DNA of 64,000 nt from Roseovarius aestuarii (lineage in GTDB: Bacteria; Pseudomonadota; Alphaproteobacteria; Rhodobacterales; Rhodobacteraceae), in the NCBI GenBank assembly GCA_027214255.1, contig JAPWHL010000018.1, positions 1-64,000 of the forward strand. Reading direction: 5' to 3'. A program made the position numbers and the translations under genes. Numbering within the stretch: the stretch's first letter is position 1; the number at the start of each line of letters is the position of its first letter. This document shows, piece by piece, positions 1-9,413 of this stretch. The notes under the pieces were generated by a model. The model was not told the origin of the DNA, did not search any database, and saw nothing but the letters and a program-made list of their open reading frames with translations.

Positions 1-163
1 TCAGCGCGACCTCCCGTTTGTCGCGCTTTGTCGCAAGGGTCTGGCCTGATACACCTTGCGACAATTCAGTCGGTAAATTGCCTGTCAGACTGTTGATTTT
101 ATGGCTCGATCAGGCGCAGTTAAGAACAGTGGACGCCCTGCGCCCCGCCCGAGGAGAGACACC

Positions 164-883
164 GTGACCGACCCAATTGTTCCCCAGATCCTGATTGTCG
201 ATGATGCCCGCGATATCCGCGAACCCCTTGGGCAGTACCTGCGCAAGCAGGGCTTTCGTACGCGACTGGCCGCACATGCCGCCGAAGCGCGCGAAATTCT
301 GGCCGAAGCGGGAATTCACCTTGTGGTTCTGGACATCATGATGCCGGGCGAAGACGGGCTCAGCCTGTGCCGTTGGCTTGTCGCACATAACGGCCCGCCA
401 GTTTTGTTGCTGACGGCCATGGCCGATGAAACGGACCGCATTGTCGGGCTGGAACTGGGAGCTGATGATTATCTGGTCAAGCCGTTCAATCCCCGTGAAT
501 TATTGGCACGGGTCCGCGCCATCCTGCGCCGCACCCCGCCCGAAGCAGCGGCCCCACCCAGCGGGCGACGTAACTTTGCCGGATGGACGCATGATCCAGA
601 CGCATTGAAGCTTCTCCACAATGATGGTCAGGACGTCGAACTGACGACTGCCGAAAACCGTCTTTTAGGGATTTTTCTGGACCAACCGCGCACAGTCCTT
701 AGTCGGGCCACCTTGCTGGACCTCACCGCAGGGCGCGAGGCCAAAGCCTATGACCGCGCCATTGACAATCAGATCAGCCGTCTGCGACGCAAAATCGAGG
801 CCGATCCCAAAGCCCCGCAGATATTGGTGACCGAATGGGGTGGCGGCTATCGATTGGTCGCAGATGTGACAGAGGTCGAATGA
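164..883 (+). CDS. OmpR-family response regulator
   Basis: DNA-binding response regulator of a two-component pair, 239 aa. An N-terminal receiver domain (about residues 8-122) begins with the ILIVDDARD acidic pocket, has the phospho-acceptor Asp in [12 protein letters not shown] and the conserved Lys in [10 protein letters not shown]-terminal winged-helix domain follows (LTTAENRLL to GGGYRL). I chose the GTG at 164 because a gaggagag ribosome site lies just upstream; the longer in-frame ATG at 101 adds a low-complexity leader. The stop overlaps the start of the sensor kinase, so the two are co-translated. The signal is unknown, and neither neighbouring catabolic cluster is clearly its target. 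Confidence 0.93.
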   Translation: MTDPIVPQILIVDDARDIREPLGQYLRKQGFRTRLAAHAAEAREILAEAGIHLVVLDIMMPGEDGLSLCRWLVAHNGPPVLLLTAMADETDRIVGLELGADDYLVKPFNPRELLARVRAILRRTPPEAAAPPSGRRNFAGWTHDPDALKLLHNDGQDVELTTAENRLLGIFLDQPRTVLSRATLLDLTAGREAKAYDRAIDNQISRLRRKIEADPKAPQILVTEWGGGYRLVADVTEVE

Positions 884-2247
884 TGCGTGCACTTAGACAT
901 CTCTATCCGGACGCATTGGCGGGGCGCATCGTTCTGCTTCTGGCTGCGGCCGTTTTGGTAGCGAACATTATCGCGCTGGTGGTTCTTAACTTTCAGCAAC
1001 AACGTTTTGACCAGCAGGTCAGCGAAGACCGTGAAATCGAACGGATCGCGGCCCTTATCCCGGCCATGGAGGCCGTGAACGCCGAAGTGAGGCGTGTGGT
1101 GGCCCGCGATGCGTCCACCCGATTTGCCCGTGTGCGCGTCGAGAAAAAGCCATTGCTGACAGGAACCGCCTCCGATAGCCGGTCTCGCTATATCGCGCAG
1201 GTATTGATGGACACATTGGGTCGCGACGATGTCAGCGTTGCAATTATCGCACGCCCCAATCCCCCCGAGGGCCAACAACGCAAGGCCAGATTCAAAACCG
1301 AACACGTAATTGCCATCACGATGCCCCTGACCCCAAGGAATGGGCGTGATGAATGGTTGAACGTCGTAACCAGCGGCGCGGCGCGGCGCCCCGATGGTGT
1401 AGATGGACGGCCCTTTCTGACCGTTCTGGTCCTGTCACTGCTAAGTGTTCTGGGTGTATCCATCGCACTGGCCCGTCACCTAACCAAACCATTTGAGGAA
1501 TTGTCACAGGCCGCACAAGCCGCAGGGCGTGGTGATCGCTCTGCCCGTGTCCCCGAAGGCGGCGCACGCGAGATGCGCAAAGCCGCGCGGGCGTTCAACG
1601 CGATGCAGGCCGAAATCACGCAGTTTGACGCAGAACGAATGCGGATGCTGGCCGCTGTCGGACATGATCTGCGCACACCGATGACCAGCCTGCGTATCCG
1701 CGCAGAAATGGTCGAGGATGACGAACAACGCGAGGCAATGATCCGTACCTTGGACGAAATGACAGTAATGGCCGACGGGCTGGTCAGCTACGCCAAGGAC
1801 GGACAAGATGCCGAACAGATGGCACAGTTGGATCTGGGGGCCGTTCTAGCGCGAATTTGCGCGGATCGCGGGGCAACATGCCATGCAGAGCAGCCGGTAC
1901 AGGTGATGGGCCGCCGCGTCGGTCTGGGCCGTGCGATTGGAAATCTCGTCGACAATGCCTTGCGCTATGGCAACACCGCAACCGTCACGCTAACGAAAGA
2001 CAAACATCACGCAATCATCACCGTCGAGGATGACGGCCCCGGAATTCCCGAGGACAGGCAGGATGCCATGTTTCAGCCCTTCACCCGTGGCGATCACAGC
2101 CGTAGCCTTGAGACTGGCGGAACCGGGCTGGGCCTGTCCATCGCGCGAACCATCATCATGGCTCATGGTGGCGACATAGCCCTTGAAAACCGGGTCGAAG
2201 GAGGGTTGCGCGCGACCGTGACGCTTCCTTGGATCAGGCAAGCGTAA
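880..2247 (+). CDS. Sensor histidine kinase partner of the OmpR-type regulator
   Basis: Inner-membrane sensor kinase of 455 aa. A first membrane segment (about residues 12-35) is followed by a periplasmic domain of about 140 residues and a second segment ([18 protein letters not shown]). Then come a HAMP linker, a HisKA helix with the phosphorylated His in [14 protein letters not shown], and a HATPase domain with [17 protein letters not shown] and [10 protein letters not shown] boxes. The start is ATG 880 or 883, inside the regulator's stop codon (ATGATG overlap). The layout is like EnvZ, with no PAS or GAF domain. The ligand cannot be deduced. The gene ends 48 bp from the convergent M24 gene. 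Confidence 0.92.
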   Translation: MMRALRHLYPDALAGRIVLLLAAAVLVANIIALVVLNFQQQRFDQQVSEDREIERIAALIPAMEAVNAEVRRVVARDASTRFARVRVEKKPLLTGTASDSRSRYIAQVLMDTLGRDDVSVAIIARPNPPEGQQRKARFKTEHVIAITMPLTPRNGRDEWLNVVTSGAARRPDGVDGRPFLTVLVLSLLSVLGVSIALARHLTKPFEELSQAAQAAGRGDRSARVPEGGAREMRKAARAFNAMQAEITQFDAERMRMLAAVGHDLRTPMTSLRIRAEMVEDDEQREAMIRTLDEMTVMADGLVSYAKDGQDAEQMAQLDLGAVLARICADRGATCHAEQPVQVMGRRVGLGRAIGNLVDNALRYGNTATVTLTKDKHHAIITVEDDGPGIPEDRQDAMFQPFTRGDHSRSLETGGTGLGLSIARTIIMAHGGDIALENRVEGGLRATVTLPWIRQA

Positions 2248-2295
2248 TCCGTTACGGAATCCCACAGCGACATCAACAGAACGCGCGCAGGTCGG

Positions 2296-3480
2296 TTAGG
2301 TTTTCACGAACAGCTTGCGCGGAGTGTTACAAAAGCAGCGATGCCCGTTTTCGGTGATCTGGATCGGTTCGGTGATCTCCAGCCCGCCATCATCCAGCCA
2401 CAACGCAGGCATGAAATGGAACGTCATGCCGGGCTCAAGGAGTGTCTGGTCACCCCGCCGGAAGGAAATCGTACGCTCGCCCCAATCGGGGGGATAGCTG
2501 ATTCCGATAGCGTACCCGCAACGGCTGTCCTTTTCAAAGCCAGCTTTGTTCAGCGTGGCATTGAAAGCGTTGGCAATATCCTCGGCACGGTTGCCCGGAC
2601 GGGCCTGCTCCAGCCCTGCATCAATCGCATCAAGCACAGCATTTTCAGCATCAAGGTACTTCTGGGGCACCTTGCCCAAAAACAATGTACGCGACTGGGG
2701 GCATTGATAGCGGCGATGCGCGCCTGCGATTTCAAAAAACGTTGCCTCGCCAGTTTCCATCGGGCGGTCATCCCACGTCAAATGCGGCGCGGTTGCATCC
2801 ATTCCCGAAGGGGCCATAGGCACGATCGCAGGATAATCCCCCCAGTATCCGTCGGCCCCGCGAATACCCGCGGCGTAGATCTCGGCCACCAGATCGTTCT
2901 TGCGCATGCCCGGTTCAGCCAGCTCAACGATTTGATCGTGCATGACCTCGACGATACGCGCCGCGCGTTGCATGTATTCTATCTCACGCTCGGACTTTAC
3001 GGCGCGCTGCCAATTAACCAATCCTGTCACATCCGACAATTGAGCGCCTGCCATGCCCTGCACCAGCGTGGCATGCGCGGCGGCCGAATAGTAATAGTTA
3101 TCCATCTCGACACCGATGCGCGCCTTGTCCAGTCCCAGCGCGACCAACACCTTGGACAGATCCTCCATCGGGTGCTTCTCGGGGTTTTGAACATAGGTAT
3201 CGTCATATCCGCGAATGCAGTCCTCACCTTCCATGAATACAGTGCGCCGCGCACCCAAAGCATCCATGCCGCGCCCCCACCAGACGGGATCACCCTCTAA
3301 CGTCAGAATAACCGCCTGAAACACATAGAATGACCAGCCATCATATCCTGTCAGCCATGACATGTTGGACGGGTCGCTAACCACAATCGCGTCCACCCCC
3401 CGCGCCGACATTTCCACGCGGGTCTTGTCGATGCGGCGCTGATACTCACCGTTGGTAAAATTCGATTCAAACGTTGTCAT
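2296..3480 (-). CDS. doeA: M24-family ectoine hydrolase-like protein (DoeA type)
   Basis: 394 aa, cytoplasmic, with the creatinase/prolidase 'pita-bread' fold. Blocks such as SNMSWLTGYDGWSFYV, GLVNWQRAVKSE, HLTWDDRPM and SYPPDWGERT closely match ectoine hydrolase DoeA of halophiles (about 399 aa), which opens the ectoine ring to N-acetyl-diaminobutyrate. In FFEIAGAHRRYQCPQSRT the two Asp metal ligands of M24 aminopeptidases are replaced, as in metal-free creatinase-type members. No doeB deacetylase or ectoine transporter lies nearby; instead a LIV-type importer lies 102 bp upstream on the same strand. The substrate may therefore be a related cyclic or N-acyl compound. The family is firm, the exact reaction less so. 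Confidence 0.72.
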   Translation of the reverse strand: MTTFESNFTNGEYQRRIDKTRVEMSARGVDAIVVSDPSNMSWLTGYDGWSFYVFQAVILTLEGDPVWWGRGMDALGARRTVFMEGEDCIRGYDDTYVQNPEKHPMEDLSKVLVALGLDKARIGVEMDNYYYSAAAHATLVQGMAGAQLSDVTGLVNWQRAVKSEREIEYMQRAARIVEVMHDQIVELAEPGMRKNDLVAEIYAAGIRGADGYWGDYPAIVPMAPSGMDATAPHLTWDDRPMETGEATFFEIAGAHRRYQCPQSRTLFLGKVPQKYLDAENAVLDAIDAGLEQARPGNRAEDIANAFNATLNKAGFEKDSRCGYAIGISYPPDWGERTISFRRGDQTLLEPGMTFHFMPALWLDDGGLEITEPIQITENGHRCFCNTPRKLFVKT

Positions 3481-3582
3481 GCCTTAACCCTTCACTGCTG
3501 CGCAACCACGTAGAACGGTCCGCTACATGCAGACCCTATGCGCAGTTTTGCGGCGGGTCTACATCGCGTTAAGGCGTGACAC

Positions 3583-4566
3583 TCATACGTTAGGTCCGTG
3601 CCCTTTCGCGGGGTCAATTTTGCGGGATCGAGCGCGCCATGTGGCCAGACCATCCGGTATCCCGGCAAGCCCTTTTGGAAAGAACCTGAGGATCGCCACG
3701 ATCAACACCGCCGTTACCAAATAGCGCCCGGGGCCGAGCGGTGTCATCACTTCGGTTAGAATCGCAAAGACAAGCGCGCCCACAACCGGCCCCCAAACTG
3801 TTGCAACACCACCCAGCAACAACATCGACAAGGCGATCGTCAGAAAGGAAAAGCCAAACATATCGGGCGACGCAGCGCGCACATATTGTGCATAGATTGC
3901 CCCTGCGGCACCGGGGAAAATAGCCGAAAAGGCAAACGTAGCCAGACGCACCCGCGCCAAGGCGATGCCGCGCGAGACTGCATAATCTTCGTTTTCGCGC
4001 AGCGCTGCAACGCGCCACCCAAAAGGCGAACTACGAAACCAGTTGATCAAAACGACGGTCAGGATCAACCCGACCAACGCCAGATAGTAATACCCCATCG
4101 CCTGATCTGAACGGAAGGAATAGCCAAAGACTCGCAGCGGCGGAATCTGCACAAAACCAAAGTTGCCCCCGGTCAGTGACCGCTGATTCAGCACGAATTG
4201 CAGACACAGCTGGCCAAAGCCAAAGGTAACGAGAATGACGTATATCCCCTTTAATCGCAGTACAGGCAGGCAGACGATCAAACTTGCGATAACCGCTGCT
4301 ATGATACCAATCGGCACCCCCATCCAGCTGGGAAATCCGTAGGTCTTCGTCAAGATGCCCGTCGCGTAGGCCGCAATCGCGAAAAACGCGAGATGCGCAA
4401 AATTGAACACACCGCCAAAGCCCAGCGAAACGTTCCATCCCGACACAACGATGGCGTAAAGAAGCGCCACGATGGAAACATGCCGGATGTAGCTGTCGTC
4501 AGAGACGACAGGCAGCAACGCGAGGATCGCAAAGAACACGCATATGATAAGGGATTTACGTGTCAT
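3583..4566 (-). CDS. livM: Branched-chain-type ABC transporter permease (LivM)
   Basis: Inner-membrane permease, 327 aa, with about 9-10 hydrophobic segments and the LivM landmark GFGGVFNFAHLAFFAIAAYATG near residue 50. Its start overlaps the stop of the livH gene (ATGA), so the two permease subunits are translationally coupled. It is the last transporter gene of the livK-G-F-H-M unit. LIV-type importers carry amino acids, but related ones move short amides and urea. The neighbouring amidohydrolase and M24 genes point to such a substrate here. Confidence 0.93.
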   Translation of the reverse strand: MTRKSLIICVFFAILALLPVVSDDSYIRHVSIVALLYAIVVSGWNVSLGFGGVFNFAHLAFFAIAAYATGILTKTYGFPSWMGVPIGIIAAVIASLIVCLPVLRLKGIYVILVTFGFGQLCLQFVLNQRSLTGGNFGFVQIPPLRVFGYSFRSDQAMGYYYLALVGLILTVVLINWFRSSPFGWRVAALRENEDYAVSRGIALARVRLATFAFSAIFPGAAGAIYAQYVRAASPDMFGFSFLTIALSMLLLGGVATVWGPVVGALVFAILTEVMTPLGPGRYLVTAVLIVAILRFFPKGLAGIPDGLATWRARSRKIDPAKGHGPNV

Positions 4567-5453
4567 TTACGCCCCATAATTCCATTTGGCCGGATCACCA
4601 GAATAACGATGAACACAAGGAACAGCGCCGCCTGCGTCCAGTAGGCGCCCAGAAAATAGGTCGATGCCGCCTCGCCAAAACCGACAAGATACGCACCGAC
4701 AACAGTACCGGGTATGGACCCAAGGCCGCCCAAAATCACCACGATCATTGCCTTGATCAACGGCTCGCTGCCCAGTCCCGGCGTGATAAAGCGGATCGCG
4801 CCCAGCATCACACCCGCGAACCCCGCAAGGCCCGCAGAAATGGCAAAAGCAACCGCATACATGGCGCGTGCACGAATTCCCGACAGTTCGGCAAATTCGC
4901 GGTTTTGCGCCACGGCCCGCACGGCGGATCCGACCCATGTAAAGCGCAAGAACGCCCATAACCCCAACATCAAGAGCGGGGCGAGAACAATGATCGTCGC
5001 CTCGTGCCCTGAAATTGCCGTACCTGCAATCGACACGTTTCCAGAGACAACTTTTTCCAACTGCTTGATACGCGGACCCCAAATCAGCAGCGCCGAATTC
5101 TCCAGAAAAAATGCACCCGAAAGGGTGGTCATGACGGTAATCAACACAAGATTCGGCTGAGACAGGAACGGCAGAATCAGCAAACGATTGATCACCAGCC
5201 CCAGCACTGCGGCAGTTGCGACCGCAATCAAAACACCTGCCGCCATTCCCCAGCCCAGCGCGGCAGGGTCTGAAATGGTCCATGCGACATAGGCCCCGAT
5301 CACCATGATCGCCCCATGCGCAAAGTTGAAAATACCCAACGTGTTCCACACGATTGCCAGCCCGGCAGCGATCAGCACATAAAGCGACGACAGCACCAGA
5401 CCCGAGGCGAAAATGGCCCGCGCAGCGACACCGATCTGGTCAATCCATTCCAA
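4563..5453 (-). CDS. livH: Branched-chain-type ABC transporter permease (LivH)
   Basis: Inner-membrane permease of about 296 aa with the LivH motif GIFNFAHGAIMVIGAYVAW near the N-terminus and GLGSEPLIKAMIVVILGGLGSIPG near the C-terminus. No ATG fits. I propose the TTG at 5453, which has GGAG about seven bases upstream and overlaps the end of livF by 14 bp. The longer reading from 5504 would add an unconserved leader inside livF. It forms the translocation pore with the downstream LivM. Confidence 0.9.
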   Translation of the reverse strand: MEWIDQIGVAARAIFASGLVLSSLYVLIAAGLAIVWNTLGIFNFAHGAIMVIGAYVAWTISDPAALGWGMAAGVLIAVATAAVLGLVINRLLILPFLSQPNLVLITVMTTLSGAFFLENSALLIWGPRIKQLEKVVSGNVSIAGTAISGHEATIIVLAPLLMLGLWAFLRFTWVGSAVRAVAQNREFAELSGIRARAMYAVAFAISAGLAGFAGVMLGAIRFITPGLGSEPLIKAMIVVILGGLGSIPGTVVGAYLVGFGEAASTYFLGAYWTQAALFLVFIVILVIRPNGIMGRK

Positions 5454-6156
5454 AATACATCTCCATGATCTTGCCGTGTTCCAGACTGCCCGACACAAAA
5501 TCATCCCGCGTCAGACCTTCTTCGACAAACACCTGACGGGTGGTCAGCCTGCGCAGAAACTCGGGGTCTTGCTCGACGATGATCAACTGAACACCTGACG
5601 CAATGATTTCGCCAATCGCATCGCGCAGCTCGCCCTTTAAGCGCGGCGACAGGCCCAGCGTCGGTTCGTCCAGTATCAGCAGTTTGGGTTGTCCCATCAG
5701 GCCACAGCCAATCGCCACCATTTGTCTTTCGCCACCTGACAGGGTACGGCAACGTTGCGATTTGCGCTCGGCCAGTCGTGGAAACAGGGCGAAAACCTGT
5801 TCCAATGTGTTGCGCCATTCTTTGCGCGGGCGCGGGGCATAGGCCCCCAAATGCAGGTTTTCCAGCACGGTCATGTCAGGATACAGATGATTGCCCTGCG
5901 GTACGTGCACCAATCCGCGCTCGGCAATCAGCGGGGTACGCAGGCCTGTTATGTCCTCGCCCAAGAAACGGACCGCACCTTGCCATGCCGGTATCAATCC
6001 CGAGATCGCGCGAAACAGCGTTGTCTTGCCGTGCCCATTTGGCCCAATCAATCCCAGAACTTCGGCGGGGTCCACATGAAGGCTAAGACCATGCAGGACG
6101 GGTTGGCGGCCATAGCCCGCAACAAGGTCTGATACGTGCAAGACGGGTTCAGGCAT
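5440..6156 (-). CDS. livF: ABC transporter ATP-binding protein (LivF)
   Basis: Cytoplasmic ATPase, 238 aa, with Walker A GPNGHGKTT, the ABC signature LSGGERQM, Walker B LLILDEPTLGLSP and a switch His in the IVEQD region. The ATG at 6156 lies in the last codons of livG; a GTG at 6168 is a less well-spaced alternative. It energises the LIV-type importer with LivG. The Walker A lysine is intact here, unlike in the LivF of the second importer at 40806-41516. Confidence 0.93.
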   Translation of the reverse strand: MPEPVLHVSDLVAGYGRQPVLHGLSLHVDPAEVLGLIGPNGHGKTTLFRAISGLIPAWQGAVRFLGEDITGLRTPLIAERGLVHVPQGNHLYPDMTVLENLHLGAYAPRPRKEWRNTLEQVFALFPRLAERKSQRCRTLSGGERQMVAIGCGLMGQPKLLILDEPTLGLSPRLKGELRDAIGEIIASGVQLIIVEQDPEFLRRLTTRQVFVEEGLTRDDFVSGSLEHGKIMEMYFGMD

Positions 6157-6880
6157 CTTCGGCCACACTCCCTAGATAGGCCTCGACAACGGCCGGATCA
6201 CGCACAACATCGCGTGGCGCACCGCGCGCCAGAACCTCGCCAAAGTTCAGAACGATCAACTTTTCGGACAGTGCCAAGAGCAATGGAATGACATGTTCGA
6301 TGACGACAATAGCAATGCCTTTGGCGTTGATCTGACGGATCAGTTCAATCATTGCCGCGACCTCGGGTTTGGACAGACCCGCCGCAGGTTCATCCAGCAA
6401 CAAGATTTTGGGCTGGCGCGCGAGCGCAGTGGCAATCATCAGCTTTTTACGGTCAAACACCCCGATCTGGCCCGACGCCTGATCGGCCATGCCATCAAGA
6501 TCGAACTCGCTCAGCAATGCCATCGCCGCATCGCGGCCCGCTTTGGTGCCCGGCTTGGAGTCGCTGGGCATGGATACGAGAATATTCTCAACCACCGACA
6601 GATCACCAAAATCCGTTTCGGTTTGAAATATCCGGACCATTCCTGCACGGGCGATCTGATGCGCGCGCATGTTTTTCAGGCTCTGCCCATCTAGACGCAC
6701 ATCGCCCGCGTCCGGCCCCGTCGGTATCTTGGTCAACATATTGAAAAGGGTGCTTTTCCCGGACCCGTTCGGCCCGGCCAGCCCCAGAACCTCGCCCGCC
6801 TCCAGCGAGAAGGAAACACCCCGGAGCGCCACCAGCGCTCCGAAGCTTTTTGTCAGCCCATCAACTTCAAGCAATGCCAT
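6149..6880 (-). CDS. livG: ABC transporter ATP-binding protein (LivG)
   Basis: Cytoplasmic ATPase, 243 aa, somewhat short for LivG. Walker A is GPNGSGKST, Walker B is ILLLDEPAAGLS, and the C-terminal EAYLG tail typical of LivG is present (VEAYLGSVAEDA). The usual LSYGQQ-type signature is replaced by GVFDRKKLMIATAL, a divergent linker. The stop overlaps the start of livF. It lies 42 bp downstream of the binding-protein gene in the same transcription unit. Confidence 0.9.
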   Translation of the reverse strand: MALLEVDGLTKSFGALVALRGVSFSLEAGEVLGLAGPNGSGKSTLFNMLTKIPTGPDAGDVRLDGQSLKNMRAHQIARAGMVRIFQTETDFGDLSVVENILVSMPSDSKPGTKAGRDAAMALLSEFDLDGMADQASGQIGVFDRKKLMIATALARQPKILLLDEPAAGLSKPEVAAMIELIRQINAKGIAIVVIEHVIPLLLALSEKLIVLNFGEVLARGAPRDVVRDPAVVEAYLGSVAEDA

Positions 6881-6922
6881 GTTACTTCCGATCAGATTGC
6901 TTTTCAGGTCCGGGTCTTTTGA

Positions 6923-8167
6923 TTACTTGGTCATCCAAGGCGGTGTCTGGCTGTCGCCAGTGGCGTATTCGCTGGGATAAATCGTCACGCGGTTCCCTTC
7001 CCAGATTTGATAGAACTGGATCGGCAAATAACCATCCCCCTGAATAGACAGGTGGGTTTCGGGGTCAAATTTCACCCGCCCGTGGACCATTTCCTTGTCA
7101 GTTTGGGCCAGCTCGGCGTTGATCGCATCATAATCCATTGGATCGCCCGTCTTGGCCAGAAGATCGGCATACAGATAGACCATCTCATAGACGATGTAGC
7201 CGTAGATCGAGCTGTCATAGCCATATTCAGCCGTGTACTTTTCGCCGATTTCCTTTGTGCGTGGACGCACCTCGCCGGAAATCGGACCGCCCAGCATGTT
7301 ATACAGAACTCCAGTCGAGTTCTCTTTCGTCAGATCGACAAATTCCGGCACCGACGGCGCATATTGGATGAACAACAGCGAGTCTGTCGGGTCTTCCATG
7401 AACTGGTTCATAAAGGACGCGGCGTTGGACGAAGACGCCTCGGTATTGATGATAACCGACGGCGGGTTCTGGCGGATTTGCGACAGCATCACGCGCCAGT
7501 CGTTAATCTCGACCGGCGGCACAACATCGTCAAATGTCATTGTCCAACCCGCCGCATCCATTGCCTTTTTCAGACCTTCATAAATCGGCATCGAATACGG
7601 GTTATCCGAACCGATAATCGCATAGGTTTTGTCGCCCGCATCAAACGAACCGGCCTCGACCATTGCGTCGATCACCTTGGGCAGTTCTGTTTGATAGGCG
7701 TCATAGGACGGCGCCAAGGACCAAACGTTTTTGTAAAAGTCTGGATCTTCCTGAATGATCGAACGGTATTGGTTTGAGTTGGCCGCGACCATGTAAGGCA
7801 CGCCGATCTCCGCCACGTAATCCATCTCGAATCCCGACAGCGATCCGAATGGGGTCACGATAGCACCCAGATTGTCAGTGGATTTCAGGCGCTCTACCGC
7901 TGACAGCACCGCGTCGGGTGTCATTTCCTTGGTGTCGTATTTTTCAACGTCCAGCATATAGCCATTGATGCCGCCTGCCTCATTGATTTCCTTGGCGGCC
8001 AGCGCAGCGCCATTGTAACCCTCGACCGCGTCGGCGGCAAAGGGACCTGCAAACGCGCCAAGCACGCCCAAAGTTACTGTTTTGTCCTGTGCCATAGCGG
8101 GCCCAGCGAACGCGAACACAACGGACGTTACCGCCGCAGTCACGATGGAACCGGATTTCCTGATCAT
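6923..8167 (-). CDS. ABC transporter periplasmic substrate-binding protein (LivK type)
   Basis: Periplasmic type I binding protein, 414 aa. It has a Sec signal peptide (MIRKSGSIVTAAVTSVV, cleavage probable after GPAMA) and the family start VTLGVLGAFAGPFA. The ATG has gggggag just upstream. It is the first gene of the importer unit, downstream of the LysR gene on the same strand. The ligand is not readable from sequence. Context (M24 hydrolase, DMFase-like enzyme) suggests a small amide or ectoine-like compound rather than leucine. Confidence 0.9.
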   Translation of the reverse strand: MIRKSGSIVTAAVTSVVFAFAGPAMAQDKTVTLGVLGAFAGPFAADAVEGYNGAALAAKEINEAGGINGYMLDVEKYDTKEMTPDAVLSAVERLKSTDNLGAIVTPFGSLSGFEMDYVAEIGVPYMVAANSNQYRSIIQEDPDFYKNVWSLAPSYDAYQTELPKVIDAMVEAGSFDAGDKTYAIIGSDNPYSMPIYEGLKKAMDAAGWTMTFDDVVPPVEINDWRVMLSQIRQNPPSVIINTEASSSNAASFMNQFMEDPTDSLLFIQYAPSVPEFVDLTKENSTGVLYNMLGGPISGEVRPRTKEIGEKYTAEYGYDSSIYGYIVYEMVYLYADLLAKTGDPMDYDAINAELAQTDKEMVHGRVKFDPETHLSIQGDGYLPIQFYQIWEGNRVTIYPSEYATGDSQTPPWMTK

Positions 8168-8311
8168 GGTCCATCTCCCCCTGAATTGTTTCGTTTATAG
8201 GTTACAAGACACCCGCCCCACCGATGAGGGCCGCGTCCAGCCTGAAACCAGCATTACGGTTCGCACGCCAAGCAACAATCTTTGTTCTCGCAATAGTGCG
8301 ATACAAAACTG

Positions 8312-9238
8312 TTATAGATGCAAAGTGCCGCGCATTCGGTCAGCCTCGACCAGATTACGCACCAGATCACCGGTAACGCCTGCAATCACCTCGGCAGCGC
8401 GTGACAGGGCCCAGTCCTTGCTTGAGGCCAGATAGACGCGCCGCGACAGTGTAGGGTTTTGGATTTCGGCAGCGCACAAGGCGCCTGTGCGGCACTCGTC
8501 CTGAATGGCGCACCAAGGCAAGACCGAATGGCCGTAGCCCGCGCCGACAAGTTTTTTGATCGCGTTCAAAGAATCCAGCTCGGTCTTGATGTTCAGGCGC
8601 AGTGCGTTCTTGTGCTGATGACGATCCAGCACCTGACGCAAACCATGGGCCTGTCCCGTAACCACCAGCGGCACATCGTTCAGACAGTCCAAATCCACAC
8701 TGTCCATCCCCGCTGCGGGACCACCCGGCGCGGTCACGAAATAAAGGGGTTCGGTCATGATAAAGGTCAGATCAAAGGCTGCGCTTTCGTCGACATCGAA
8801 CAAAATCGCCAAATCCAACTGTCCTGATCCCAACCACTCCGACAAATATCCCGAATGGTTCTCGTTAACGTTCAGTGTGATCGCCGGAAACAGTTTTTCA
8901 ACTTCGGTCAGCAATGGCACCGCCAAGGCGATAGACACAGATGTCGGCAGACCGATCTGCACTGGCCCCGATGGCATCGACGAACAATCCTGAACTTCGC
9001 GTGTGGCTTGTGTCATCTGACGCAGAATGATTTCGGCGTGGTGCATCAGGGTGACGCCACACTCTGTTGCGACCACGCCGCGCGTCGAGCGGTCAAACAA
9101 TTTCACGCCCAGTTCGGCCTCGAGATTCGCGACATGATGGCTCAGCGCGGGCTGCGCGACGTTCAATTCTACCGCCGCACGCGAAAAGCTGCCGCAGCGT
9201 CCGATCGTAAGAAAGTAACGAAGCTGGCGGACATCCAT
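8312..9238 (-). CDS. LysR-family transcriptional regulator
   Basis: 308 aa. An N-terminal winged helix-turn-helix (MDVRQLRYFLTIGRCGSFSR to AQPALSHHVANLEAELGV) is followed by a periplasmic-binding-protein-like effector domain. The ATG at 9238 begins at the conserved MDVRQLRYF; a longer reading to 9304 is not conserved in the family. It sits between the importer genes (same strand) and the divergent CoA-transferase/DMFase operon, so it probably controls both. The inducer is unknown. Confidence 0.9.
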   Translation of the reverse strand: MDVRQLRYFLTIGRCGSFSRAAVELNVAQPALSHHVANLEAELGVKLFDRSTRGVVATECGVTLMHHAEIILRQMTQATREVQDCSSMPSGPVQIGLPTSVSIALAVPLLTEVEKLFPAITLNVNENHSGYLSEWLGSGQLDLAILFDVDESAAFDLTFIMTEPLYFVTAPGGPAAGMDSVDLDCLNDVPLVVTGQAHGLRQVLDRHQHKNALRLNIKTELDSLNAIKKLVGAGYGHSVLPWCAIQDECRTGALCAAEIQNPTLSRRVYLASSKDWALSRAAEVIAGVTGDLVRNLVEADRMRGTLHL

Positions 9239-9339
9239 ACCGTTCACGACCTCAGGAAATAAGCGAATGCAGATGATCCTGACACCCGCCGCGCATGGCT
9301 GCAATGGGTAGGACCATAACTTTATCGTCTAGGGTTAGA

Positions 9340-9355
9340 GAAAGGTTGTTCTTTC
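9340..9355. promoter_or_regulatory. Inverted repeat in the LysR/CoA-transferase divergent region
   Basis: GAAAG-6 nt-CTTTC inverted repeat between the divergent lysR (start 9238) and CoA-transferase (start 9414) genes. Its position fits a LysR-type operator, but the arms are only 5 bp, so this is a weak candidate. Confidence 0.3.
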
Positions 9356-9413
9356 ACCACGGGCCTGCGCACTGCAAACGTGGTTGCGCACAAGCACCGG
9401 AGAACGGCCAATC

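Noticed and set aside
2341..3300. 319-aa plus-strand open frame
   Set aside because: It is fully antisense to the M24 gene, has no recognisable domain and no ribosome site; it reflects codon bias of the true gene.
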